NCBI GenBank assembly: GCA_002104905.1
Contig: MCFE01000150.1
Coordinates: 1-64,000, forward strand
Length of the DNA stretch: 64,000 nt
Reading direction: 5' to 3'
Source: Basidiobolus meristosporus CBS 931.73
Taxonomy: Eukaryota; Basidiobolomycota; Basidiobolomycetes; Basidiobolales; Basidiobolaceae
The notes under the pieces: generated by a model
What the model saw: the letters and a program-made list of their open reading frames with translations, nothing else
The model's database searches: none
Told to the model about the DNA's origin: nothing
Program-made: the position numbers and the translations under genes
Part shown: in pieces, positions 46,596-58,370 of the stretch
Numbering within the stretch: the first letter of the stretch is position 1
How the letters are laid out: the number at the start of each line of letters is the position of its first letter

Positions 46596-46891
46596 TCCCT
46601 TGGAAAAATCTCAAACTTGGAATTCATCTGATTCTCAGCTGGTATTGTGCTGGTATTCTAGTGGTATTTTGCCAATGGTTTTCCTTGAAATTTTCAGTAG
46701 CATTGTGATAGAAGTAGTGAGCAGCTGATTACCAAATTTGGTTTGCATGTTAGTTGGCAAAGTCTCCTCCTGGAACATATGTCTACTTGTCTTCCCATCA
46801 ACTAGTATCTAAGATATTGAGAGTAGTCAGTTTTCAGAAATTTGGAATTCTGCCACTGTTATGATGGTATTCAGCTGGCCCTTTCTTAGGT
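46596..46891 (-). mobile_element. small TIR element, copy 2 (inverted)
   Basis: It begins TCCCTTGGAAAAATCTC and shares AATCTCAAACTTGGAATTCATCTG and later blocks, in reverse, with the 300-bp element at 47974-48273. It ends near CTTTCTTAGG. It interrupts family B repeat copy 1; copy 2 at 50 kb lacks it. No coding capacity is seen. Confidence 0.6.
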
Positions 46892-46966
46892 TCTTTACAG
46901 TATTACTACTGGTCCCAGCCCCACTCTCTATAATTTACTCCATTAAGATTCATCATTCCAGTGTCA

Positions 46967-47219
46967 CCAACTTGTAATTACACCCAAATAATTGGCTAAT
47001 GAGGTAACCAGGATAATTATCTACATATCTTGGTGAATTCTGACAAGATTCCTTGTTGGGGATTAGTTGCAATATTCTCACCAGAATATCAGATACTCAG
47101 AATATGAAATATTCCAAAGTTGTCCAAGCAGCCCTCAACTTCTCCCATGCTCTTGGGATCTTCCCACACATATTTTAGTGTTTGTTTTGCCATCAGCATG
47201 TATGAGTGTAAATACTACT
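46967..47219 (+). repeat. degenerate Copia-type LTR fragment
   Basis: Matches the Copia LTR at 1758-2105 (TTCCTTGTTGGG, CAAAGTTGTCCAAGCAGCCC, AAATACTACTT). It is truncated at 47220, where the inverted LTR of the next element starts. Confidence 0.65.
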
Positions 47220-49968
47220 TGTTTTAAGAGTCTTTGAGATATTGGAAGTGATTAGGAGAACAAGTAGATTGTGCAATTTTCATTGGATAATATAACAAAT
47301 GTAAAGGTAGTATTTATACTTCTACATGATCTCAGCACAACAAACATGTAGAATAAGCTTGGGAAGGTCACAAGAACACATGTGCAAGGCTTGGAGCTGT
47401 TTGGTCAACTCATCTAATTTTCATGTTCTGAGTACCTGAAATTTTGGTGAAAATATTCAAAACAAATCCTGACAAGGAACTTGGTTAGTATTGTATAAGA
47501 TCTGTAGGTAATTATCAAAGTGACTAAGCTGGAAGCATATTTAGGTAGAATTACAAAATCTTACAGCACTCTGGCTCAACCAAATGCTCATACTGACTAG
47601 TCTTAATTTTGACCTAAGATATTCAGATTTGTCTCCAGCTAAAGATATAGTGAATATGTCTGCAATCATTTCATCTGCAGGACAGTAAACTAAGCTAACT
47701 AAGTTATTTTCTATAGCATCACATATGAAACAATGTCTAATATCTACATGCTTAGTTCTAGCCTGAAAAGTTGGATTTCACCTAGTTTTACACTTCCTTG
47801 ACTATCATGAAATATAGTAATAGGTATTTTTGACCAAAACCCAGGTCCTTAATAAGCTTTCTCAACCACATTGCTCCTTTGGTAGCTTTACAGTGAGCCA
47901 TATACTCTACTTCTGTGGTGGATAGTGCTTTGGTGGGTTGCTCTCTTCAATTTGGTGAAATTGTTCCTCACAGTCCCTAAGAAAAAAACTTAACAAAAGG
48001 CCAGCATGCAGCCATCATAATATTGGCTGATTTCCAAGTTTCTTAAGGCTGGTAGTTGGCAATATCTCAGGTGCTAGATATTAAGCAGTCAAACAAAAAT
48101 ATTTCCCAGAAGGAGACTAAGCCAACTGGTGCCTATGCCAAATTTGGTGGTTAGTTGACCACTACTTCCATCAAAAATTACAATTGAAAATATGAAGAAA
48201 AAACACCATCAGAATACCAGCAGAATAACAGCAGAAACTCAGATGAATTCCAAGTTTGAGACTTTTCATAGGGAGTAAAGAAAGGTGTATCCTGTGGTGC
48301 ATCTTTGGTCTTCTAAGCTTTGTCCCCATTTGGCATCAGAGTAACCCACAAGAACTTGTTCTGAATCCTTATAGGTGTACCTTGAGTAGATGCCAGCAGT
48401 TCCTTTTAGGTATCTAAAATCTGCTTAACTGCTGCAATATAATCAGATCCATAGTTGTAATTATGCTGACTGACTACTCCCACTGTATATGAGATATCTG
48501 GAGGCATTCCAAGCATGATATACATCAGACTGCCAACTATTCATTAATAAAGAAAGTCATGGTTATCAGATGGTACCAAGTTCTCTTGATTTGGCTGAGT
48601 TTTGACAAGTTAAGGTTTGTCTCCATTGGGGTAACTGCTGGTTTACAGTCCTCTGTTTTCCACTTCTTTAGTATATGTAGAATATTCTGGAATTGGCTCA
48701 GGGCAATGGTCTGGATACTTCTGTCTATAGAGAACCTCATCCTCAAGTAGTAACTGATGTCTCCATATGAAAAATGACTTGGTCTTGTGGGTGAATCCAA
48801 TCCAGGTCAGTTGTCAAAAAATGCAATGAGGCCTTCACCATGCCAGCAGCTTGGAATTATTGACCCTCTTCATAATGTTATGACAGCATCATGCTGGTGT
48901 TTTGCTGATTCTACTGCTCTATGGGTAAGTAAACTTGACAGTGTTTGAGCAGATCTTCAATAAGATTTCAGTTGCATTCTGACAGTCTTATTATGGCCTA
49001 CACTTATTTAAGTGGACCCAGCTGCCCAGTACTTACAAATGCCAAATATGGAAAAAACTTGCTGGTATTCCTATGGCCTTGATGTGTACATCTGTTGGCA
49101 TCATTACAGCAGTATGGTGGCCTACAGCTAGTAGTGTGTAATGCTACCATACCAATTCACCAAATGGCATTTTCTTTTGCTACTGACCCTTGTGCCTTTC
49201 ATAGATTCTATTGTAGAATAACCCCAATTTATTTGCTTATCCACCACTACAATGTGTATTCCACCTATAGCTTGAATCATTAAATTTTTACCTCCCTTAA
49301 TATAGTAACTTGGACTATTTCTGGCTTAGTTGGATCTCCTGGTTTGTAATACTGAAATGTTCTCTTGTAGTATGTTCCTAGGCACCAATTTGGGCTGAGC
49401 CACATTAAAGAGTCCTCTGAAGTGAAAAGTTCCCATATATTTCTTTGATTCTGTCCTGACTACTGTTGGACTTGAGCTCAGACTTTTATCATCACCTGAA
49501 ACCATGTTTTGCAGAAATTTGCAATTTTTAAAAAACAACACTTCCCTGGACCTAGTCAGCTACTTTTCTATGGTATTGTAGAGTCTGTATACTATACTCT
49601 CACTGCAGTAGCCAAAATATATGATTTTACACTTTTTGGCTCACATTTTGACTGATTTCCAGGCAGTTTCTTAGCATATGCTGTGCACCTAGAAGTTCTT
49701 AGATGTTTTACACTTAATCTGCATCCATACCATGCCTCAGATGGAGTAGAATCACAAAGTATTTAGCTATAACTCATATGTTTAAGACACACAGCTGTAA
49801 CAACTAATTCCAGACAACATTCATGGAATACTGATCTGTTTGCATGCTCTGCTACTCCACTATGCTGTGAGAAGTATGGTACAGTAGTCTCTTACTTTAT
49901 CCTATGAAGTTTGCAGAAGTGGATGAAGATTTTGAGGTATTTTCTCCATCATTCAATTTGAAATAATA
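47220..49968 (-). mobile_element. inverted, truncated Copia element with 3' LTR
   Basis: The 3' LTR is at 47220-47568 in reverse orientation. The body then reads backwards through RNase H (about 47569-47970), RT (about 48274-48850) and integrase (to about 49968, ETTVPYFSQHSGVAEHANRS). It is full of stops and lacks gag, protease and 5' LTR. It is split by a 300-bp TIR element at 47974. RT similarity to the element at 4.8-5.9 kb is plain in the METNLN and YLRMRFSIDRSIQTI region. Confidence 0.82.
47974..48273 (+). mobile_element. 300-bp non-autonomous TIR element (MITE), copy 1
   Basis: Terminal inverted repeats TCCCTAAGAAAA and TTTTCATAGGGA match at 11 of 12 positions. Removing it, with one G, restores collinearity with the intact Copia RNase H region at 5680-5700, so its borders are fixed by comparison. 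It has no ORF. Confidence 0.72.
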
Positions 49969-49974
49969 TTCTGA

Positions 49975-50490
49975 TGATACCATCAAAAGGCGGTCACAGA
50001 TTTCAAGTCCAGTGACTAAGAGGTACTGAACCCATTAAGACACTGTGGAAAGACCTTCAAAGAATAATTGCACCCTAGATTTCACAAAAAACTGGTCAAA
50101 TATTTCATCACAATAATACAAACTGGCTTTTGATTAGTTCTCTTCCAATTTTCTCACTCTTGGACCCCAGACACTCTACTACCTCCTACCCTTGTGTGCA
50201 TTGATTTATTTGGTCAAAATGCTTCATTACAACAATACAAAAGTGGCTTTTGATGGGTTCTCTGCCACTCATCTCACTTTCTGATCCTGAACACTCTATT
50301 ATCTCCTATATTTGTGTGCATTTATTGACTAGTGCCTCTTTTCACACTCCTTAAATCCTGACCCAAACATTTCTATTACTTGTTGTGTGTACAAGTTGAT
50401 TTAATTCTGTTGGAACTTCAGTTGTACCTCAATTGCCAATTGTATTGACCTATACAAGTCCTTATACCCTACAATAACATCAAGCCCAAC
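49975..50490 (+). repeat. dispersed repeat family B, copy 2, with internal tandem duplication
   Basis: Matches 46310-46595 and 46892-46965. Inside, a segment of about 115 bp (GGTCAAAT...GTGTGCATT) occurs twice in tandem, 50096-50212 and 50213-50326, with moderate divergence. The TIR element present in copy 1 is absent here. Confidence 0.6.
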
Positions 50491-52440
50491 CCCACACTCA
50501 ACAAGTAACTCCATTGAAGTCCACTACTCAACAAGTATCTCTACTATAACACTCTGTTTCCATGACTTTGGCAGGAACCCTACACCATTATGCCACTGTT
50601 CATTCACTGGTTCCCATATGTCCTGGTCTCCAGCCTGCACTGCAAGGTCTAGTACCTCATCTGCCAGTCTTTGCAATAAATCTTTGCAAGATTCAAGTGC
50701 ATTTTCTTGACCACAGCTCTTGAAGATGTGCTGCAACCTCTTGGTGTTCCTTTTAATGTTTCAAAAAATTCCTCTGAAGGCATTGTGATAACCTGTTGGA
50801 TTCTTGACATTGTTACTCTGTCTGTTGGGGGGATCTCCACTCTCTCAACAATGGAGGATATGGAGGCTGTGGTAGACAAGTTGCCTCTGTGTGCAAACTC
50901 ATTTACCTCACTGGAGTGTAGCTCAACTGACTGCATTTGCAACTCTTGTTAAAGCCTCTCTTTGCTTGTTGGTAATTTGTCTTGGCTATGATGGCATTCA
51001 GTGTGTTCCAGGCTTATGAAATTAGTGGGCAAGAACTGCAGCTTTTTTCTTACACTTCCCTGTCTCTGACTTGTGTAGACTTTTTTTCCTTGACCTTTTC
51101 CTATATCGCAGCCACTTTGTCCAAGTGCTCCTTGTATTGAACTACAGTTTCTCCTTGATAAATTGTGCTCTAATGCATCTGCTTTGGCCTGTCTGTCCCT
51201 TGCTGGTGCTCTGCAGGCAGCCTAATGCTTCCTACCTGCTTGTTGCAAGTTTTCAACCATTCTGTGATGCACTCCTGAGGCAGCTGCAGGCTTTTATCAC
51301 TGCCAGGTCCTTCACTGCTGCATTGATTGAGTGCTTCTTGAATGGAACTACACTTTTTCCTTCAGAAATGTTGTGCTGGTGCATCTGTGTCTGCCTGCTT
51401 TTCCCATATTGACACTCTTCCAGCTACCTGATGTCTCTTTGACACTAGTTTGGGGCTTTTGGCCCTACTTGTAACAAGATCCAGAGAAAGCTGCTGGTTT
51501 TTAGCCATTGCACCCTAGTTCTTCTTCCATTGATAGTTTCTGCTATCCCTGAGATACTCTCTTGCAAACCAATGCAGGCCCAAAATTCATTTGCTTATTT
51601 GAATCCAGGATAGTGCTCATGGAACAAGTCAAGCACATTCTGCTTGGCCTTGAGTTTGTGATGCTGACCTTAAGATGTTGCAATACTATACTTCTAATGG
51701 CCTCTGTGATATTAGCCCACTCTTCATCATTGTACTTAACAGCTTTACAGATCTCCAGTGTCTTATGATATTTAGGCCATGGTATAAACACTACATTCTT
51801 GCCCTCCCATGCTATGATAGGTTTTTCTGCGGGCTTTATTGTTGGGCACTGTTGTTGTTCTTCAAAGACTGAACAGTGTTACTCTGCTGTTACATTGGGA
51901 AATGGCTCAGTTCCTGACTGTGACATTGAGCTACTTGAGTATCTTCTTTGCAGCCAAAATACTGCTTTCTCTACCTAGGATATTAATTGCTCTGCACCTT
52001 TATCTGCTCATCCTGCTTCTAGACTATTTCCTGATATCTCTGGGCCATTGCATCTATCCTATCAGCCACTGAGCCTAATTGCCTCATTAATGCTTTGGTA
52101 TAATCTGACAAGATACTTGCTAATATTGGTGGCAGTGATGTTATGACGGCTACTTGCTGATCTTCAACTGAGGGTACTACATTTGCTACATTCTCATCTG
52201 CCTGAGCACAACAGTCAGCTTGTGACCCCATAGAGGCTCTCAATTGCTTACTTGACTGAGAGCCACAACTTTACATAAATGCTTACTATGATGGGTCATC
52301 ATTGAAACTTACATTAATGTAGGTGCAATGACTCAAATACAAGACTGTCCTAAATTCACATGGGTATTGACATATAATGACATAACAGCATTATGTTGTT
52401 GAGTGTCAAGCTGCTTTCCCCATGGACAAGACTACTTTGA
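50491..52440 (-). pseudogene. degenerate retroelement-like coding region, type unclear
   Basis: Minus-strand frames with frequent stops run through this segment: coiled-coil-like RQLGSVADRIDAMAQRYQEIV at 52019-52243, a block at 51543-51791, and blocks at 50524-50942. Composition (Gln/Glu/Lys-rich, helical) resembles gag-like ORFs of transposons, but no zinc knuckle, RT or transposase motif is visible. I cannot name the family. Confidence 0.35.
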
Positions 52441-52583
52441 TTCAACACTATAAGAGAAGAGAAAAAGACCATGTGGCTATTAGACTTGTTCCATTGTACC
52501 ATGCCAGGGCGTGCGGCACAATCCGCGGTTGTAAAGAACGATTGGGCGCGATATTATAGCTACCAGAAGGAAGGATTGTTCTT

Positions 52584-52645
52584 GGACAATTTTGCACTAT
52601 GCGGGACGATTTTGCACTATGCGGGACGATCTTGCACACTATGGC
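52584..52645 (+). repeat. short tandem repeat, 20-bp unit
   Basis: GGACGATTTTGCACTATGCG occurs twice with one mismatch (52584-52603, 52604-52623), followed by a degenerate third unit. It lies in a region that begins TAGACTTGTTCC, similar to the ends of the foldback element at 58371. Confidence 0.7.
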
Positions 52646-52669
52646 ACAATCTGACACAATGAGGTTGGA

Positions 52670-53240
52670 ACGGATGATTGCGCCAACTTGTAATGTTAGC
52701 ATCATGTGCGCAATTGGATACCGCCATTATGGCAGGTAAAATCCGGTATTTGGATATGTTTCTTTAATGTAAATGGAAATAAATGTGTATCGCACTATAA
52801 ACTACACTAATACTTACCATTTTGGTTACCCTCACTCCAATTGGACGGTATCTCAGTGGTTAATTGGTCCAAAAGTATCCTGAAGCTGGCAGCCCCCAAT
52901 TGGCTCATTGACTACTAAAAAAGCCACCTGATTTGCTATCAAATATCCCATTTTGCTCATTGAGCAGGTAAATCCCTGATCCTAGTGATTGGACAAGGTG
53001 TCATAGCCAGCACGTGAGCAATTGTGTAGGTGCAAAACAGATCCAATAGCTGCACTGGTATTACAGATGATGTATATATATGCAGGGTGTTTATTTATAG
53101 GGGTTCTGTCTCAAATGTGAGACGACCTTGATATTACTTATATCAAAAATTTGATGATCACTGATTTGCAATGGCTTGATTCGGATCGCAAAAAAAAAGG
53201 GTTGTCGGGATCATTACAAATGTGAGCAATTCAAAGCAAT
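52670..53240. other. intergenic within transposon region
   Basis: No gene or clear repeat is recognisable. Homology to other copies starts only near 53.6 kb. Confidence 0.4.
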
Positions 53241-53244
53241 TGCA

Positions 53245-54457
53245 TCATCTTCTCCTGGGTTTTTTTCTCACAGGGATTACTACTGAAGCATTTGGTAGTG
53301 ACTCACTTTGCACACCTATACTACTTCCTGGCTGACTATCATCTTGGCTACTTGTGTATTTGTAGTCAGTATTTTGCCTCCTAGTTGATGAGTGCAATGC
53401 TACAGCTTGGCCGCGCTGAATTGCTCCGACTGAACCAACTGAACCAGCCTGTAGTGCCACGTGCTGACGCGTTCTTTTACTTGCCAAGGGCTCCGGTGGT
53501 TGAGGCACTTCATGTTGGTCATCATCAGTCAGTTCACCAGAAGTAACTCGCTGATGGTCAGGCAAAATGGCACACGCAGGCACGCCTTGACTGAGTTCAA
53601 TGTGATGCTGCAAGTTGATGCAACTCGGTCCGCTCCAATGGACTTGTGTCTAAATGAGCAGTTTGGCGAGTTCTTGTAGTTTTGCTCTGAAGCGCACGCA
53701 TTGACTCAATGTGGGGCGTTCTGGTAAAGGGTGTTGGCGTACTCTGGACTGACGTGCGCCAGCATGCTGTGGTTGCAAGAGATGGTAGGGAATCCAGCGA
53801 GGCATGCTGGTGCGATCTGGATGATGCTGCTTGTGGTCTGTATTCTTCCTCCTGAAGCTCACCATCTGATTCCTCAAGGTATTCACTTACCCTCTGTCTG
53901 ATACTTTGGAGCTGTTGCCTGGATGAGTCATGTGTATATTGCTCTCAGAAGCCACTTAGCTCTACTAATATATCACGTAGTACATTAGTCATTTGAGGCA
54001 AAAACTCATTCAGAATCTCTTTGGTTCCCAAAGTTGAGGCACAAACGGACGCGTCCGGCCCATACTGTGCAAATTGCGCGCGAAATCACTCCCGCGCAGC
54101 TTCTTTGTCAAATCCCCTCACTCTCAGCTCATTCTTGATTTCAATACTTGTCTTGTTATATATCTTTTTACATACATTGGCTGGCATCTAGATGTAGAAC
54201 TCATGCCACAGCTTTCTAATCAAGTTCTTCCATCTTTGTCGACTCTCTGAGGTATCTAGTTCTGCTAGATTAATCAGTAGTGCCAAAATATCTGTATGAA
54301 GGCTCATCATAGACACTTGGGCCATACTAAAATCATTTGGCAAGAACTCAAACGGATCCAACATCAACTTTTCCGGTCCAGACCGCGCTTGTGAGCTGGG
54401 GGATGGGTTTTGTCTGGGTTGTACTAAAGATGAGTTGAGGCTTGGTATGGGGACCAT
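53245..54457 (-). pseudogene. accessory ORF of Harbinger-like element, interrupted
   Basis: Reading from 54457, the frame shows helical RQRWKNLIRKLWHEFYI, then a stop and KNELRVRGFDKEAARE, another stop and TKEILNEFLPQMTNVLRDIL. A Ser/Gln/Pro-rich C-terminal part follows to 53245. The homologous stretch at 57375-56920 keeps TLGTKEILNEFLPQMTNVL. PIF/Harbinger elements usually carry a second, DNA-binding (Myb-like) protein; this may be its counterpart, but the motif is not clear. Confidence 0.5.
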
Positions 54458-54891
54458 AGCAACGGATTTGGATACTTATACAGCAGTATATTGGCATCAA
54501 CCTGGTCTTATATGAAATATATATGAAAACTAATGTGATTGTTGAATTTTCCATATATTATGCATGATGCATCTTGGATTGCGTTGACATGGATCAGATC
54601 ACATCAATTGCAGATTTCCTATTTGATTATAGACCTATGATTAAAGCATCAATAAAAGTACCAAGGCATTGTTTGTGGATGATTTTTGCGACATAATGAT
54701 GGGATACATGGCAATTGATGGAGATTTAACCATAATGTATTAAAAATCAGATAAATAAGGCAGATTGCGCCAAATTGATTCAAACTGCTTTAATACAATC
54801 ATCCACCAATTTTAATATGACTTACTCACATGAATGGTCTTTTCTCATCAATCCCATCACTACCACTGGATTTCCTTTTGACACACTAGAG

Positions 54892-55701
54892 GAGATCTAA
54901 TCCAAGTACTGTGGACCATCAGCCCCAATCTACTCAAGGAGATCCCTTGTCAAGCTTCTCTGCTATTACAAGAACTATTGCCCTACCAGGTTTCATCCCA
55001 CCATCCATGGCAACAAAAGTCCTAGAAGCTTTCATTCCCAGCTGACAGCAATGGAGAACCACCTTGCAGAGGGTATGAATGACTTAGAGCAAGCTTGGAA
55101 TACTAGGTTCAGAAGCTCCAATAGACTTCCATATCCCAGAGTGTTCACCAACAGGTTCCATATCAGGAGTATTTTGGATACCTTCCCAGTGAGGATTAAC
55201 AGACCTTCTAGAGGGCAGAGGCACTTTTATTCTGGTAAGTACAAGGCACACTGTGTGAAGTTTCAAGCACTGTCTGGCATTGAGGGTAACATCATCTGGT
55301 TTAGTGGGCCATTTGCTGGAAGTAGGCATGACAAAGCACTCTGGGTAGAGAATCATCCTGAATTCAGTAGAGGGGAGAAATGTGTGGCAGACTTAGCTTA
55401 TATAGGAGAGGATTGTCAGAGATTAGGATGTACTACAGCTTATAGGAAGCCAAGGAATGGTGTACTTAGCAGGAAGCAGAAGCTCTACAATGAGATATTT
55501 AATCCTTTCAGAGTAAGGGTAGAGCACACATTTGGATATCTGAAGAGATTCAGCATATTGGCAGGTAAATACGGAGGAAAGTCATATATAGGAGAAAACA
55601 GCAGAATAGGTAAAATAGTTAAGATACTTATTAATGCACAGTATGTTCATACAAGAAGACATCCACTGAGAGAAATGTGTCTGGAGCAATATGAAGAGTA
55701 A
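54892..55701 (+). CDS. Harbinger/HARBI1-type DDE transposase, near intact
   Basis: The open frame runs from a stop at about 54898 to 55701, with an ATG at 55051 giving 216 aa. Conserved features are LDTFPVRINRP (first catalytic Asp), FYSGKYKAHCVKFQAL, GPFAGSRHDKALW, VADLAYIGED (second Asp), RNGVLSRKQKLYNEIFNPFRVRVEHTFGYLKRF (catalytic Glu in VEHTFG) and a C-terminal helix. These define the DDE_Tnp_4 (IS5/Harbinger) superfamily. The real start may lie in upstream exons: MDQIT-IADFLFDYR and RHCLWMIFAT frames at about 54590-54690 look like the N-terminal part and also occur in copy 2. Unlike the Copia remnants, this domain has no internal stops. Confidence 0.8.
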
Positions 55702-55744
55702 ATAAAGCAAGGAAAGCACTATTCTGAGCAGCATAAGTAAGATT

Positions 55745-56060
55745 GAGTAAAATTACCAGTAGCTGTATCATACCACAGGCATCATGGTAGAAATTATAGT
55801 GCCAGATAGTGCCGTAGGGTGCCAGATCAATCCAGCACTATAAACAGGCTGCCACATTGAGTCAAGAGTGCCAAATGATGCCATAGTGTGCCAGAGAGTC
55901 CATGTGAGCCTATACTTGGACACAGAGTGTTAAACATAGCTCTGCATCTTCATGCAAAGCAGCCCCTATGTTTCACCTGAGATACAGGAGAAAATCCATT
56001 TTTTGACGTTTTTTTGTAGATCAATGTTGTGCAGGATCTGTAAGAGCACAAGGTTCTGGC
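55745..56060 (-). repeat. single arm of foldback element
   Basis: GTGCCAGA..., CATAGCTCTGCATCTTCATGCAAAGCA and GATCAATGTTGTGCAGGATCTGT blocks match 58390-58585 and its inverted partner. Only one arm is present here, adjoining the 3' end of the transposase. Confidence 0.6.
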
Positions 56061-56204
56061 TATCAATAGAAATCTTAATGACATCAGAATGATTTAAGAA
56101 TGTTCCAAGTAGGTGCTGGAAGGTTCTAAGAGGCATAGCACATCCAACCAATCAGGAGTCAGCACTCTGAACCTGCGTAACAGAGGGATACCATATATAG
56201 TATT

Positions 56205-56932
56205 GAAATGGTAGGGATGGTGACACGGGTTGATCATATGTCATGGGTACTAGTGCAGGTACGTGCCTAATAAAGAAGCACTTACTTCTAGTAATCTTAC
56301 ATAAAGTGAGGGATAACTTATGCAATAAGGTAAGCAGGTGTGATAGTCAACCGGCTTATAGGATAGTACTGATCCAGTACAACAAATGGGATAAACCTAA
56401 AATAAGTGTAGTAGAGAAATTGGGAAGTTGAAAATATGGGAATGAACATATCTGTCAGTGGGTGTCATTGTTACCCACTACAGCTCAAAATGTGAAACGC
56501 TTATTGGTTACAACAGTCAACACACAGTGGTACTGCCTTGAGGAGTGCCATTGTTAAACATAGCAGGAGTTGACAGCAACAACAAAGGGCCAACTACAGG
56601 CAAGGAACTACTAGAGGAGCTCCCCCAAACAGATGTAGACCCTGGTCTGCCACCTATGCTGTAGTGGGGTCAAAGTAACACCCAATGACAGATGTGTTCA
56701 TTCCCATATTTTTTACTTCCCTATTTCTCTACTACACTCATTTTAGTTTTGTCACATTTGTCTTACTTGAGCAGTACTATCCCATAAGCTGGCTGACTAT
56801 CACATGTGCTTAACTTATTGCATAAGTTATTCCTCACTTTATGTAAGATTACTGGTTGTAAGTGCTTCTATATTAGGCAAGCACCCATGCCATTACCTGC
56901 TACACATGATCAAACCATGTCACCATCCCAAC
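56205..56932. repeat. large inverted repeat, LTR-derived arms about 250 bp
   Basis: 56205-56465 and 56683-56932 are reverse complements (ATCTTACATAAAGTGAGG versus CCTCACTTTATGTAAGAT, GCTTATAGGATAGTACT versus AGTACTATCCCATAAGC), with a spacer of about 215 bp. The arms share blocks (GGTAGGGATGGTGACAC, GTCATGGGTACT) with the family A LTR at 62.4-62.5 kb, so they are probably two opposed LTR fragments. Confidence 0.7.
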
Positions 56933-57498
56933 TTGGCCCGCTCCAATGGACTTGTGTCTTTTTCAGCAGTTAGGCAAGTTCTGGTGGCTTTGCTCTGAAG
57001 TGCATGCGTTGACCCAATATGCATTGACCCAATGTAGAGTGCTCTTGTGAAGGGTGTTAGCGTAGTTTGGACTGACAAGTGCCAACATGCTGAAGTTGCA
57101 AGGGATGATAAGGAATCCAGCAAGGCATGCTGGCATGATATAAATAATGCTGCTTGCGGTCTGTATTCTTCCTCTTGAAGCTCACCTTCTGATTTCTCAA
57201 GGTATTCACTTACCCTCTGTCTGATACTGTGGAACAGTTGCCTGGATGAGTCATGTGTATATTGCTCTTGGAAGCCACTTAGCTCTACTAATATATTACA
57301 TAATACATTAGTCATTTGAGGCAAAAATTCATTCAAAATCTCTTTGGTTCCCAGAGTCAAGGCACAAACAGACATGTCCAGCCCAAACTGGGCAAAGCAC
57401 GTGCAAAATTATTCCTGTGTGGCTTCCTCATCAAGCCCCCTCACTCTCAGCTCATTCTTGATTTCAATACTTGTCTTGTTATATATATTCTGACATAC

Positions 57499-58027
57499 TG
57501 TTATGAATAGACACAAGGCAGGAGAGTAGAGCTAGGCAAGGCAGGACCAGGAAAGGACTTAGGTGTGCATCAGCAAGGCAAGGCGTGTTTCCAAGGCAAG
57601 GCTGTTTATTCAAGACCTGTGTTTATCAGACTGAGGAATACTTAAAGGGGGATAGGACTATATATACTTTTTGGTTATACTGATGCCAAGAGATATTGGC
57701 TAATACTAATGGGGTTGTGGGGTGAGGCACAGCAATGGTGCTGGGGATAATGACATAGATGACACGGCACTGAGACAGGATGGGGAAATGGATTGGGTTG
57801 CCTGGTCATGTGACTAAGTCATGTGACCTGGTATTTCCATATATGGTACTGAACTATGAAAAATACAATGGAAAGCTTCCATGGAATGTTCCATTGTGTA
57901 ACAATGGTTTGGAATGGTCAGGAACTTTCTGGAAGGTGGTAGAAGGTTCCAGAAGGAATCTCTTAGAAATTGAGCTAGGAAGCTGAAACTTGGCATTGGT
58001 GTTCATGGTTGTCCTGTGATCATGACA
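57499..58027 (+). mobile_element. solo LTR with 5-bp target duplication
   Basis: The 529-bp insert starts TGTTATGAATAG and ends GATCATGACA (TG...CA) and is flanked by CATAC on both sides (57494-57498 and 58028-58032). Copy 1 of the host transposon at about 54173-54178 provides the empty site. A short TIR (TGTTATGA/TCATGACA) is typical of LTR ends. No internal region is present, so it arose by LTR-LTR recombination. Confidence 0.82.
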
Positions 58028-58370
58028 CATACATTGACTGGCATCTTGCTGTAGAACTCATGCCACAGCTTTTGACTCAGGTTCTTCAATCTCTGTCAAC
58101 TCTCCAAGGTATCTAGTTCTGCTAGATTAGTGAGTAGCGCCCAAATATCTTTATGAAGGCTCATCATAGACATTTGAGCCATACTGATATCATTTGGCAA
58201 GAACTTGAATGGATCCAACATTCACTTTTCTAGTCTGGACCACACTTGTGAGCTGGGGGATTGTCTGGGTTGTACTAAAGATGAGTTGAGACTTGGTATA
58301 AGGACCATAGTGACAGATCTGAGTACTTATACAGTAGTATATTGGCATCTACCTGGTCTTATATGAAATA

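Larger units (their letters stand above)
53245..55740 (+). mobile_element. PIF/Harbinger-like DNA transposon, copy 1
   Basis: A DDE transposase reads to the right (55051-55701) and a degenerate accessory frame reads to the left (54457 down to about 53245). The same divergent arrangement recurs in copy 2 (56930-60150), so the two frames belong to one element. Exact termini are not resolved; the right end is followed by a foldback-type arm at 55745. Confidence 0.7.
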
